A stretch of DNA of 64,000 nt from NCBI GenBank assembly GCA_030433335.1, contig JAUILL010000008.1, forward strand, positions 62,001 to 126,000. The letters are read 5' to 3'. The translations under genes and the position numbers were made by a program. A model generated the notes under the pieces. That model had not been told where the DNA came from and made no database searches. It saw only the letters and a list, made by a program, of their open reading frames with translations. This stretch comes from Alphaproteobacteria bacterium. GTDB taxonomy: Bacteria; Pseudomonadota; Alphaproteobacteria; Rhodobacterales; Rhodobacteraceae. Shown one piece after another: positions 9,221 through 17,914 of this stretch (position 1 is the first letter of the stretch; each line of letters opens with the position of its first letter).

Positions 9221-11254
9221 ATGACCGACGCACTGGTTATTTTCACCCCCTCGGGCAAGCGGGGGCGGTTCCCCATCGGCACCCCTGTGCTGACAGCGGC
9301 CCGCCAGTTGGGGGTCGATCTGGATTCTGTTTGTGGCGGACGCGGCATCTGCTCGAAGTGTCAGGTGCAGCCTTCGTACGGTGACTTCCCCAAGTTCGGC
9401 GTCCACGTGGCCGAAAACGCGCTGAACGAATTCAACGCGGTCGAGGAACGCTATGACCGCATTCGCGGGCTCAAGGCCGGTCGCCGTCTGGGTTGTCAGG
9501 CCACGGTGCAGGGCGACATCGTGATCGACGTGCCGCCAGAGTCTCAGGTCCACAAGCAGGTCGTCCGCAAGGCCGCGACCCAGCGTAACATCGTCATGGA
9601 CCCCGCCACCAAGCTCTACTTTGTCGAAGTCCAAGAGCCTGACATGCACGATCCCAGCGGCGATTTCGAACGCCTGAAGGACGCGCTCAAGGTCCAGTGG
9701 CAGATCGAAGGCGTGACTGCCGCCCTGCCCTTTCTTGCGAAGCTCCAGCCTGCCCTGCGCAAAGGTCAATGGAAGGTTACCGTCGCTGCCCACAAAGGCC
9801 ATCAAGACAGCCACGTTCAGCTTTTGGATATCTGGCCGGGCCTGCATGAGGATGGCCTTTATGGTCTGGCTGTGGACCTTGGCTCGACCACCATCGCCGC
9901 GCACCTGTGCGATCTGGTGACGGGCGAGGTCAAAGCCTCCAGCGGACGCATGAACCCGCAGATCCGCTTTGGCGAAGATCTGATGAGCCGCGTCAGCTAC
10001 TCGATGATGAACCCCGGCGGGGACAAGGAAATGACCCGCGCCGTGCGCGACGCGCTAAACGACCTGACCACCGGCATCGCCGAAGATGCTGGCATCGCGC
10101 CCTCCCTGATCGTCGAGGCGACATTCGTCTGTAACCCCGTCATGCACCACCTTCTGCTGGGTCTGGACCCCGTAGAACTGGGTCAGGCGCCCTTTGCGCT
10201 GGCGACCTCGGGAAGCGTGTCCTTGAACGCGCGTGAGATGGACCTGAACCAGATGAACCCGAACGCGCGGGTCTTTGTCCTGCCCTGCATCGCGGGCCAC
10301 GTGGGGGCAGACGCCGCCGCCGTCGCCCTGTCCGAAGAGCCGAACAAATCCGAGGACCTCGTGCTGATTGTGGACGTGGGCACCAATGCTGAAATCCTGC
10401 TGGGGGATAAATCCCGTGTGCTGGCCTGTTCGTCGCCCACCGGCCCCGCGTTCGAGGGCGCTCAGATTAGCAGCGGCCAGCGCGCCGCCCCCGGTGCCAT
10501 CGAAAAGCTAGAGATCAACCCCGAGACCAAAGAGCCCCGCTTCCGCGTCATCGGTTGCGATCTGTGGTCGGACGAAGAGGGCTTTGCCGAGGCGACCTCA
10601 GGCAGCGGCGTCACCGGCATCGCGGGCTCTGGCATCATCGAAGCGCTGGCCGAGATGCGCAGCGCAGGCATCATGGACGAGAGCGGCCTGATTGGCAGCG
10701 CCGAGCAAGTCGGCACTTCGAGGATCGAAGCTGAAGGCCGCACCAACACCTATGTGATCCACGACGGCAGCGCCAATGGCGGGCCGCGCATCACCGTCAC
10801 CCAGAACGACGTCCGTGCGATCCAGCTGGCGAAATCGGCACTCTATGCCGGTGCGCGTTTGCTGATGGATGAACGCGGTGTGGATACTGTGGACCGCGTG
10901 GTCCTCGCCGGTGCATTCGGTGCCCATATCAGCCCGAAACACGCCATGCTGCTGGGGATGATCCCTGACGTTCCGCTGGACAAAGTCACCAGCGCTGGCA
11001 ATGCCGCTGGTACCGGTGCGCGTATCGCCCTTTGCAACGTCAGTGCCCGCAATGACATCGAACAGATCGTGCGCCAGATCACCAAGGTCGAGACCGCGAT
11101 CGAGCCGAAGTTCCAAGAGCATTTCGTCAACGCCAACGCGATCCCGCACAAGACCGACGCCTTCCCGAACCTGTCCAAGATCGTCACCCTGCCCGACGTC
11201 AGCTTCAACACGGGCGGTGGAGAAGGTGGCGGACGCAAGCGTCGCCGCCGCTAA
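9221..11254 (+). CDS. RACo-type ATP-dependent corrinoid reductive activator (ferredoxin + ASKHA domains)
   Basis: A 677-residue fusion of an N-terminal plant-type [2Fe-2S] ferredoxin domain (Cys38, 44, 47 in CGGRGICSKC and Cys92), a linker and middle domain, and a C-terminal ASKHA ATPase-like domain starting near 208 (AVDLGSTTIAAHL, later IVDVGTNAEILLG). This is the layout of RACo, which uses ATP to return oxidised cob(II)alamin to Co(I) in corrinoid methyltransferase systems. The tail is rich in Gly then Arg. The frame stays open upstream to 8747, but the start at 9221 is the one that begins the ferredoxin domain. No corrinoid protein or methyltransferase gene lies nearby, so the partner is unknown. 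Confidence 0.85.
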   Translation: MTDALVIFTPSGKRGRFPIGTPVLTAARQLGVDLDSVCGGRGICSKCQVQPSYGDFPKFGVHVAENALNEFNAVEERYDRIRGLKAGRRLGCQATVQGDIVIDVPPESQVHKQVVRKAATQRNIVMDPATKLYFVEVQEPDMHDPSGDFERLKDALKVQWQIEGVTAALPFLAKLQPALRKGQWKVTVAAHKGHQDSHVQLLDIWPGLHEDGLYGLAVDLGSTTIAAHLCDLVTGEVKASSGRMNPQIRFGEDLMSRVSYSMMNPGGDKEMTRAVRDALNDLTTGIAEDAGIAPSLIVEATFVCNPVMHHLLLGLDPVELGQAPFALATSGSVSLNAREMDLNQMNPNARVFVLPCIAGHVGADAAAVALSEEPNKSEDLVLIVDVGTNAEILLGDKSRVLACSSPTGPAFEGAQISSGQRAAPGAIEKLEINPETKEPRFRVIGCDLWSDEEGFAEATSGSGVTGIAGSGIIEALAEMRSAGIMDESGLIGSAEQVGTSRIEAEGRTNTYVIHDGSANGGPRITVTQNDVRAIQLAKSALYAGARLLMDERGVDTVDRVVLAGAFGAHISPKHAMLLGMIPDVPLDKVTSAGNAAGTGARIALCNVSARNDIEQIVRQITKVETAIEPKFQEHFVNANAIPHKTDAFPNLSKIVTLPDVSFNTGGGEGGGRKRRRR

Positions 11255-11268
11255 TCGGCACAAGCCTC

Positions 11269-11297
11269 TTGACGGGCGGGATCGCGAAACGTATCTC
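11269..11297 (+). promoter_or_regulatory. Promoter of tRNA-Gly
   Basis: TTGACG (11269-11274), a 17-base spacer, then TATCTC (11292-11297), ending 13 bases before the mature tRNA 5' end. The position fits a short tRNA leader. Confidence 0.6.
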
Positions 11298-11310
11298 GCC
11301 TGTCAGTGAT

Positions 11311-11384
11311 GCGGGTATGGTGAAATGGTATCACACGAGCTTCCCAAGCTCTTGGCGCGGGTTCGATTCCCGCTACCCGCTCCA
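11311..11384 (+). tRNA. tRNA-Gly(CCC)
   Basis: A full cloverleaf can be folded by hand. The acceptor is GCGGGTA/TACCCGC, the D-stem GTGA/TCAC, the anticodon loop TTCCCAA with anticodon CCC, and the T-arm GCGGG-TTCGATT-CCCGC. TCCA follows, so CCA is encoded. The outermost anticodon-stem pair (C-T) is mismatched while the other four pair. It reads glycine codon GGG. It converges on lpxB with only 23 bases between and no visible terminator. Confidence 0.95.
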
Positions 11385-11407
11385 GTTCTCATGATATCGA
11401 CGGTAGC

Positions 11408-12568
11408 TTAGGCGTGGTGCAAACCCGCGAGCACAGCTTTGGCCGCGCGCAGACCGGGCGCTTCGCCACCTTCACCCAAGCGATGCATGGTCGTGGTCAT
11501 GGCCGCAATTTGCTCGGACGGATGGTTCAGCACTTCGACCACGTAGGGTGCGATGAGTTCAGGTTTGCACTGGTCGCCGATCAACTCGGGGATCACACGG
11601 GTATCGGACACCAGCGACACCAAAGTCACCGTATCGATCCGCAGCATGGCCGAGATGATCTTGCGGCTGAGCCAACTCATATCATAGGCGATGACCATCG
11701 GCGTACGCGCCGCCGCCAGCTCTAGCGACACCGTGCCCGACGCCGCCAGCGCCACATCCGCAGCCCTGAACGCGGCCTTCTTAATCCGGTCCGCCTGCTC
11801 TCCCAATTCGCGCGGATCAAGGATGATCAGACGCTCGGGCCACAGGTCCTTGGACGCCTCAATTAGCCCAGCAACCGCAGGCGCAGCAGGCAGCACGATC
11901 TGCACATCAGGCTCGCGCTCCAGAACGCCTTTGACGGCCTGTTGGAAGACGGGCGACAAGCGCGTGACTTCGGACCGCCGCGACCCCGGCAGGACCACGA
12001 GCAAGGGCTGCTCGCCGATCCCGTAGTGCAGGCGGAACTGATCGGCATCGGCGTCTGTGGCCTGTTCCTGCGTTGCAATGGGGTGGCCGACAAAGTCACA
12101 CTCCATCCCCGCCGCTTCCATGTATGGCGGCTCGAACGGAAGCAAGGCCAGCACCTGATCAATGCATTTCGCCATCTTGTCCGCCCGCTTGGGACGCCAA
12201 GCCCAGACGCTGGGGGCGACGTAGTGAACGGTCCGAATGTGGGGCGCTTTGGCTTTGACCAGCTTGGCCACGCGCAGACAGAAATCGGGCGCGTCGATGG
12301 TGATCATCACGTCCGGTTTCTGCGCGATCACAGCCTCGGCGCACTCACGGATGCGACGTTTCAGGTTAAAGTACTTCGGCAGCACCTCGGCGATGCCCAT
12401 CAGACTCAGTTCCTCCATCGGGAACTGGCTGGTCAGGCCTTGCGCCTGCATGTTCGGCCCACCGACGCCGCTGTACTGGATGTCGGGCACCAGGCTGTTC
12501 AGCCCCTCCATCAGCGCACCGCCCAAGGCATCGCCCGAGGGCTCGCCTGCAATCACGTAGATCTTCAT
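11408..12568 (-). CDS. lpxB: Lipid-A-disaccharide synthase
   Basis: Peripheral inner-membrane glycosyltransferase (GT19). It joins UDP-2,3-diacylglucosamine to lipid X to give the lipid A disaccharide. The 386-residue protein begins MKIYVIAGEPSGD, the conserved N-terminus, and contains VLPGSRRSEV and YDMSWLSRK motifs typical of the family. It is the last gene of the envelope cluster. Its ATG overlaps the lpxI stop by four bases, so the two are translationally coupled. Confidence 0.95.
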   Translation of the reverse strand: MKIYVIAGEPSGDALGGALMEGLNSLVPDIQYSGVGGPNMQAQGLTSQFPMEELSLMGIAEVLPKYFNLKRRIRECAEAVIAQKPDVMITIDAPDFCLRVAKLVKAKAPHIRTVHYVAPSVWAWRPKRADKMAKCIDQVLALLPFEPPYMEAAGMECDFVGHPIATQEQATDADADQFRLHYGIGEQPLLVVLPGSRRSEVTRLSPVFQQAVKGVLEREPDVQIVLPAAPAVAGLIEASKDLWPERLIILDPRELGEQADRIKKAAFRAADVALAASGTVSLELAAARTPMVIAYDMSWLSRKIISAMLRIDTVTLVSLVSDTRVIPELIGDQCKPELIAPYVVEVLNHPSEQIAAMTTTMHRLGEGGEAPGLRAAKAVLAGLHHA

Positions 12569-13377
12569 GAACGGGGCTCCGCTGCCCAGAGGAAGACACC
12601 GGTTTCTTCGGCCACTTTGGCGATCTGAGCGCGGTCCAGCACCACCACATTGCCAGCCGTGATGACGATTCCATTCAGGCCCGCCTTGGCCGCAGCGCGC
12701 AAAGTCTCAGGACCGACGGCAGGCATATCAACGCGCAGATCCTGCCCCTGTTTGGGGGTTTTCACCAGCACGCCGCCCTTGGCCGCAGCTCGCAACTTCT
12801 CGGGGGTGTCCGCCACAAAGCGCAACATCGCGTCGGTGCCCTGCAGGGTCTCAAACCCCAGACACAGGCCATTCGCAACAACGCAGCCCTGTCCGATATC
12901 GAGAGCAGCCGTGTGCGCCAAGATGTCGAAACCGCGCTCCGCATCGGCCATGTCTGTATCGGACGGCTGAGAACCGGCGACGAGCCCGGCCTCAGCGGTC
13001 AGTAGAGGCAGGACCTCGTGGGCTCCCCGAACCGTGAAACCCTGTGCCTCAAACGTCTGAACGACCAATCGCAGGACGGCATCATCCCCCTGCTGCATCG
13101 CGGCCAGCAGATGGGGGGCAAGGGCACGCATATCGTCATCAAACTGCGCAGGTTCCAACGCGGGGCGCGACAGGCCGCCAGCAAAGACCACATCTGTCAC
13201 GCCAGCATCCCGCAGCGCGGCATAGATCGCGCCAATCCGGTCGATGGGAAAGACAGGGGCGTCTGGCCCCATCAGGTGCTGCACCCCCGCAAAAGTCAGC
13301 ACATATGCGTCAGGATGCGCCTGCAAAATCGCGGGGGGCAGCGCACCGCCCCCGGCCAATATCCCAAGACGCGCCAT
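12565..13377 (-). CDS. lpxI: UDP-2,3-diacylglucosamine diphosphatase LpxI
   Basis: The alphaproteobacterial counterpart of LpxH. It hydrolyses UDP-2,3-diacyl-GlcN to lipid X and UMP, but by attack on a different phosphorus. It has 270 residues with the LpxI N-terminus [14 protein letters not shown] and the family regions VFAGGLSRP and VKTPKQGQDLRVDMPAVG. It sits between lpxA and lpxB, overlapping lpxA by one base and lpxB by four. That matches the alphaproteobacterial lpxA-lpxI-lpxB order and supports the call. Confidence 0.92.
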   Translation of the reverse strand: MARLGILAGGGALPPAILQAHPDAYVLTFAGVQHLMGPDAPVFPIDRIGAIYAALRDAGVTDVVFAGGLSRPALEPAQFDDDMRALAPHLLAAMQQGDDAVLRLVVQTFEAQGFTVRGAHEVLPLLTAEAGLVAGSQPSDTDMADAERGFDILAHTAALDIGQGCVVANGLCLGFETLQGTDAMLRFVADTPEKLRAAAKGGVLVKTPKQGQDLRVDMPAVGPETLRAAAKAGLNGIVITAGNVVVLDRAQIAKVAEETGVFLWAAEPRS

Positions 13378-14174
13378 CAGTTCGGCGTCAGGAACGAACG
13401 GTCAGTCGCCCCGAGGATGAACTCCGCCATGTAGCGGACGTATTCGCTGTCGCTATCCTCGGTGATGCGTTTGGCGCGCTCGAGGAAGGTACCCTCACCC
13501 TGCGCCAAGGTCTGGAACGCGGCCCGCAGAGCGGTGATATCCTCTCGCGCGACGCCTTTGCGTTTCAGACCAACGAGGTTCAGGCCGTCCAGCTTGCCAC
13601 GGGGGCCTTGGACCAGTCCGTGCGGTAGCACGTCGTTGGTCACCATGGTCACGGCGCCAATGATCGCACCGCGGCCCAAACGGACCCACTGGTGGATGCC
13701 AGAGAGACCACCGATGATCACGTCATCTTCCACATGACAGTGGCCAGCCAAAGCGGCCTGGTTCGCCATGATCACGCGGTTGCCCACGATCGCGTCGTGC
13801 CCCACATGGGCGCCGGTCATAAAGAGACAGTCGTCGCCAACCTTTGTGATCCCGCCTCCACCTTCGGTGCCGGGGTTCATGGTGCAGCCCTCGCGGATGC
13901 GGTTGCGCTTGCCCACGACCAGCTTGGTGTTCTCGCCCTTGAACTTCAGGTCCTGCGGGACCTCGCCAATGCAGGCGAAGGGGAAGACAACAGTCTCGTC
14001 GCCGATCTCTGTATCGCCCGCCAGAACCACGTGGGATTTCAGGACAACGCCGTGCCCCAGCTTAACCTGAGGCCCCACCACGCAGAACGGACCAATTACG
14101 CAATCTGCTCCGACGACCGCGCCCTCTTCGATCACGGCCGAGGCATGAACCTGTGCTGTGGGATCGATGCTCAT
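13377..14174 (-). CDS. lpxA: UDP-N-acetylglucosamine O-acyltransferase
   Basis: First enzyme of lipid A synthesis. It moves a 3-hydroxyacyl chain from ACP to UDP-GlcNAc. The left-handed beta-helix hexapeptide repeats fill residues 1-190 (for example [20 protein letters not shown]) and carry the catalytic-His region [12 protein letters not shown] helical C-terminal domain follows. The length of 265 residues is normal. It overlaps fabZ by four bases and lpxI by one, so these genes are tightly coupled. Confidence 0.95.
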   Translation of the reverse strand: MSIDPTAQVHASAVIEEGAVVGADCVIGPFCVVGPQVKLGHGVVLKSHVVLAGDTEIGDETVVFPFACIGEVPQDLKFKGENTKLVVGKRNRIREGCTMNPGTEGGGGITKVGDDCLFMTGAHVGHDAIVGNRVIMANQAALAGHCHVEDDVIIGGLSGIHQWVRLGRGAIIGAVTMVTNDVLPHGLVQGPRGKLDGLNLVGLKRKGVAREDITALRAAFQTLAQGEGTFLERAKRITEDSDSEYVRYMAEFILGATDRSFLTPN

Positions 14175-14641
14175 GCCGCGTCCTTGGGCATGTCCATCAT
14201 CGCGGTGAAATCCGCTTCGGCTGCCAGTTCGCCATCGACGGTCGCTTTGCCTTTGAACTTCCAGACCTTGCCGCCGGGCTTGCCACGCACCAGTTCGACA
14301 TTCATTTCCAGAACGTCACCGGGGCGAACCATGCGGCGGAATTTGCAGTTGTCGATCGCCATGAAGTAGATCTGCATGTTCTTGTCTTCGAGGTTCAGGC
14401 TGGTACCAACCATAACTGCGGTGGTTTGAGCCATAGCCTCGATGATGGTCACGCCGGGCATGATGGGATTGCCGGGAAAGTGACCCTGAAAGTGCGGCTC
14501 GTTCATGGTCACGCACTTGATGCCCTTGGCGGACTGGATGCCGTCGATCTCGACCACTTTGTCCACCAGCAGAAACGGGTAGCGGTGCGGCAGCAGGCGC
14601 TGGATCAGGTCGATGTCGGCGGTGGTGCGGGGCTCAGTCAT
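14171..14641 (-). CDS. fabZ: 3-hydroxyacyl-ACP dehydratase FabZ
   Basis: Hot-dog-fold dehydratase of type II fatty acid synthesis. It competes with LpxA for 3-hydroxyacyl-ACP, so co-expression balances phospholipid and lipid A. The start at 14641 (MTEPRTT) gives 156 residues and has an AGAAGG ribosome-binding site. A longer frame upstream adds atypical sequence. The family motif [14 protein letters not shown] and the active-site block [20 protein letters not shown] (His and Glu) are intact. Confidence 0.94.
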   Translation of the reverse strand: MTEPRTTADIDLIQRLLPHRYPFLLVDKVVEIDGIQSAKGIKCVTMNEPHFQGHFPGNPIMPGVTIIEAMAQTTAVMVGTSLNLEDKNMQIYFMAIDNCKFRRMVRPGDVLEMNVELVRGKPGGKVWKFKGKATVDGELAAEADFTAMMDMPKDAA

Positions 14642-14705
14642 GGCTGTACCTTCTAAAGTCGTTTTGAAGGCTGAGTACCAAGTTGGAAAAGGTCGGGCAA
14701 GCGCC

Positions 14706-15287
14706 CTACTCGGACTGGCCGGATTCTGCCGTTTCGCCCGCCCCGATGCGCGCATTTATTTCAGCAATGGCTTCATCTGTTACATCCGCTTGATCCAGAA
14801 CGATGAAATAGCCGCGACGGTCATCCAAAAGCGTTGCGTCGTGCCGCACCAGAATCTCTGTCAGGATCGGGCGCGCGAGCTCTAGAAAGTGCGCATTCTC
14901 GGCCTCGGTCAGCCGAGCAAAGTTACGCGCCTTGGTGTCTTGCTCACGGCGGATCGTCTGGACTTTCTGATTGAACGCTTCGGCCCGCGTCCGGAACTGG
15001 TCCAAAGGCAACGTGTCCCGCAGGACTGTCAGTTCTTCTTCTTCGGCGTCCAGTTCTGCGGTCAGGCGGTCGTTTTCCTCGGCGATCTCTTTGCGGGTCG
15101 CCTCTATCTCGGCCAGTGCGCGCTGACCAAACAGGCTCTCGCGAAAGGCGCGATCCAGATCCACCACCAGAACAGAATTAGGGGCAGCCTGTACAGGCTG
15201 CCCCTCGCCAAAATCAAGCGTTTGCGCTTGGGCGGGGAGAGCACCGCACAGCACGGCCGCAGCCAGTGCAGCAATCCCCCGCATCAT
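14706..15287 (-). CDS. skp: Periplasmic chaperone Skp/OmpH
   Basis: Holdase chaperone that escorts unfolded outer-membrane proteins to BamA. It has 193 residues with a signal peptide ([17 protein letters not shown]). A beta segment ([12 protein letters not shown]) is followed by a long charged coiled-coil hairpin (roughly 55-150) typical of OmpH. It starts one base before the end of bamA (TAATG), so the two genes are coupled. A second ATG three bases downstream could also serve. Confidence 0.88.
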   Translation of the reverse strand: MMRGIAALAAAVLCGALPAQAQTLDFGEGQPVQAAPNSVLVVDLDRAFRESLFGQRALAEIEATRKEIAEENDRLTAELDAEEEELTVLRDTLPLDQFRTRAEAFNQKVQTIRREQDTKARNFARLTEAENAHFLELARPILTEILVRHDATLLDDRRGYFIVLDQADVTDEAIAEINARIGAGETAESGQSE

Positions 15288-17611
15288 TAGAATTCAGCCG
15301 AGATCGTGAATTCGAAGGTCCGCGGCTTGTCCTGCGCACGACGTTCGATCGGCTCGGACCAGTTGAACCGCAGCGGACCAAGCGGCGTATCCCAAAAGAG
15401 CGAGACACCCGCAACCTGACGCAGGCTGGCCTCTTCGTATTTCACGTTCGCGCCATAGGTCTCATCCAGACCCCAGAGCGAGCCGATGTCGTAGAACACA
15501 CCGCCGGAGACGCCATATTCCTCGGGCAGGCCGATCGGGAATTCCGCTTCGAAACGGGCAACCGCAAAGTTGTTACCACCCAGTGCTGCATCTTCGGACG
15601 CGTCACGCGGACCGATGCCGCCCCCTTCGAAACCGCGCATGTAGCGGCTGCCAAGGTAGTAACGCTGGAAGGCACGGCTCGAGCCTTCGGTGAAGGACAG
15701 GTTCGACGCTTCGAAGGTCGCGCGCAGCTCGACTTCTTCGTTAAAGACCAAGGTCCGCGCCTGCGCACGCAGGTTGGTTTCCACGTACTGGACATCGTTG
15801 CCCGTCATGAAATCCTGACCGAACGACAAGAACACGCCGGCGTTCGGGTTCAGGCCCGTGGTACGGGTGTCATAGCTGTAGGTGTAACCGATACCACCGG
15901 CCTGAAGCGGATCTTCGTCGGCTTCGTTTTCGATGATGATGCTGGTGTCATCCGCCACATCGTACATCTCGCCATATTCGGCTTTCAGACGCACCTGCAG
16001 ACGACCCTTTTCGCTGACCGGGAAGGTCAAAGACGGTTCGAACACACCCAAGTCGCTGGAGTACTCCGCGTAGTCTGCGGTGTTGTTCACCATGCTCAGG
16101 TTCAGACCGAAAGCCAGATCGCGGCCAAGGAACGCAGGCTCGACAAACTGGATGCCAGCGGTCGAGTTGGTGCTGGAGTTACCAAGCGAAACACTCAGCG
16201 ACTGACCACGGCCCAAGAAGTTACGCTCGCTGAACGAACCAACGAGGCCAACGCCTTCGGCGCTCGAGAAGCTGGCACCAAAGCTGATCGAACCGGTGGG
16301 TTGTTCGGTCACGTCGACATCGACAATGACCTGATCCGAGCTGGACCCTTCGCGTGCGTCAACGTTCGCTTCGGAGAAGTAGCCCAGCGCGCGGATACGT
16401 TCCGCGGCCTGGCGAACTTCGCGCGGGTTGAAGGGATCGCCTTCAACCACAGTGAATTCGCGGCGCACAACGCGGTCCAGTGTGGTGTTGTTGCCTTCAA
16501 TGTCGATACGCTCAACAAAGACGCGGGGACCACGAGACAGGACGTATTCCACATCAAGGGTCAGGTCACGATCGTTGCGGGTGATGCGCGGCTCGATCCG
16601 AACGAACTGCAGCTGCTGCTGGACTGTCAGACGTTCGAGGCGGGCAATCGAATTTTCGACCAGTGTGGGCGAGTAGATGTCGCCGCTTTTCATTTTCAGC
16701 GCGGCAGCAAAAACATCGGCGTCAACATTCGACAACTCGGAGGTTACCGACACGTTGCCCACGCGGAATTGCTGGCCCTCTTCGACGTTGAACACGAGGA
16801 AGACGCCATTGCGCTCGCGGGTCAGTTCGGGTGTCACACCCAGAACGCGGAAATCCACATAGCCGCGGGCGGCGTAGAAATCAGAGAGAACCTGACGGTC
16901 AAATGCGACGCGATCTTCGATGAAAGTATCGCGAGTGATCAGGCGGCGCAGCAGGCCAGCCTGCTTGGTTTCCAGAACGCGGCGCAGACGACGATCCGAG
17001 TACGCCTTGTTGCCAACAAAGCTGATGCGTTCGATTTCCGAAACATCGCCTTCGAAGACTTCGTACACCAAGTCGACGCGGTTGTCGGTGCGCTTGATGA
17101 TCCGAGGCTGGACGCGCGCCGCAAGACGGCCCTGCTGGCTGTAGGCTTCGGCGATCCGTGCAGCGTCACGCTCGACCTGCGAAGGGTTCAGAACGCGGCG
17201 CTCTTGCGACTCGACGATCTCTGCCATGGCGTCGTCATCCAAGCGGCGGTTGCCTTCGAACGAGATGCGGTTGACGGTCGGGTATTCCACAACGGTGATC
17301 ACCAAGGTGTTCCCGCGGGGCTGGACGTCAACGCTTTCGAACAGGCCGCTGTCCTCGAGACGGCGGTATCCTGCGTTCACATCGGCGGCAGACACGGACT
17401 GTCCACGCGCAATGCCCATGTAGGACAGGATCGTCGCGTCTTCGATCCGCTGGTTTCCGTCGATTTCCACGGAATTGAAGGCGTAGCTTTGGGCCATAAC
17501 GGCCGTGGGCGCGGCAACAACACTGGTAAAAGTAGAAAGAACAGCAACGCTGGCCATCAGGCCTGCAGCTTTGGCAAAACCGCCTGCCTTACGGCGAGGA
17601 AATTCGGTCAT
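15287..17611 (-). CDS. bamA: Outer membrane protein assembly factor BamA
   Basis: Core of the BAM complex, which inserts beta-barrel proteins into the outer membrane. It has 774 residues with a signal peptide ending near VMAQSY and five POTRA domains (about 30-350, first strand FNSVEIDGNQRIED). A 16-strand barrel follows, ending in the aromatic FTISAEF signature for outer-membrane insertion. The barrel contains the conserved YYLGSRYMRGF segment (RGF loop). A probable promoter lies directly upstream, and skp follows with a one-base overlap. Confidence 0.96.
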   Translation of the reverse strand: MTEFPRRKAGGFAKAAGLMASVAVLSTFTSVVAAPTAVMAQSYAFNSVEIDGNQRIEDATILSYMGIARGQSVSAADVNAGYRRLEDSGLFESVDVQPRGNTLVITVVEYPTVNRISFEGNRRLDDDAMAEIVESQERRVLNPSQVERDAARIAEAYSQQGRLAARVQPRIIKRTDNRVDLVYEVFEGDVSEIERISFVGNKAYSDRRLRRVLETKQAGLLRRLITRDTFIEDRVAFDRQVLSDFYAARGYVDFRVLGVTPELTRERNGVFLVFNVEEGQQFRVGNVSVTSELSNVDADVFAAALKMKSGDIYSPTLVENSIARLERLTVQQQLQFVRIEPRITRNDRDLTLDVEYVLSRGPRVFVERIDIEGNNTTLDRVVRREFTVVEGDPFNPREVRQAAERIRALGYFSEANVDAREGSSSDQVIVDVDVTEQPTGSISFGASFSSAEGVGLVGSFSERNFLGRGQSLSVSLGNSSTNSTAGIQFVEPAFLGRDLAFGLNLSMVNNTADYAEYSSDLGVFEPSLTFPVSEKGRLQVRLKAEYGEMYDVADDTSIIIENEADEDPLQAGGIGYTYSYDTRTTGLNPNAGVFLSFGQDFMTGNDVQYVETNLRAQARTLVFNEEVELRATFEASNLSFTEGSSRAFQRYYLGSRYMRGFEGGGIGPRDASEDAALGGNNFAVARFEAEFPIGLPEEYGVSGGVFYDIGSLWGLDETYGANVKYEEASLRQVAGVSLFWDTPLGPLRFNWSEPIERRAQDKPRTFEFTISAEF

Positions 17612-17647
17612 GGCAGTGACCCCGTCAAATCATCTCAATTGGTTGTG

Positions 17648-17676
17648 TGACTATCGGTAACTGCGGCGATTGTCAA
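17648..17676 (-). promoter_or_regulatory. Probable bamA promoter
   Basis: On the minus strand a perfect -35 TTGACA (17671-17676) is followed by 17 bases and TAGTCA (17648-17653), about 40 bases before the bamA ATG. The -10 is weak, as is common in this group. The site gives bamA its own start after the rseP terminator. Confidence 0.5.
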
Positions 17677-17712
17677 AAACCAACCGCAGCATGTGGCGTC
17701 TTTATCGCTGCA

Positions 17713-17844
17713 TTAAACAAGATAGCTGCCAATCGCCGCGCCGAAGGTCAGCCCAAGCAGCACCGTGGTCGGGAACAACAGGCGGTCCCAGTTGATTCCC
17801 ACAAGGAAAGACAGGCTACGGTAGCCTTGGGTCAGCGTGGTCAT
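17713..17844 (-). CDS. Small membrane protein, 43 residues, unknown
   Basis: Short ORF between rseP and bamA. It encodes a hydrophilic start (MTTLTQGYRSLSFLVG), an INWDRLLFP turn and one hydrophobic helix (TTVLLGLTFGAAIGSYLV). I think similar short proteins occur elsewhere in Rhodobacteraceae but cannot confirm it here. The ATG lies directly after the U-run of the rseP terminator, and the only GAGG that could act as ribosome-binding site is inside the terminator stem. Translation would therefore need read-through or a separate start. No function is assigned. Confidence 0.5.
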   Translation of the reverse strand: MTTLTQGYRSLSFLVGINWDRLLFPTTVLLGLTFGAAIGSYLV

Positions 17845-17881
17845 GAAAAAAAGCCTCATTCGAAACAACGGATGAGGCTTT
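17845..17881 (-). terminator. rho-independent terminator after rseP
   Basis: On the minus strand AAAGCCTCAT and ATGAGGCTTT form a 10-bp stem around a 12-base loop, followed at once by a run of T and then the ATG of the small ORF. It lies 34-70 bases after the rseP stop and splits the envelope cluster into two transcription units. Confidence 0.85.
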
Positions 17882-17914
17882 CTGTAATTCTGGATTACGT
17901 CATAAATGGGGCAA

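Noticed and set aside
15266..17650. Open frame of 794 codons antisense to bamA
   Set aside because: Spans bamA exactly and has no recognisable domain; bamA carries all its expected motifs.
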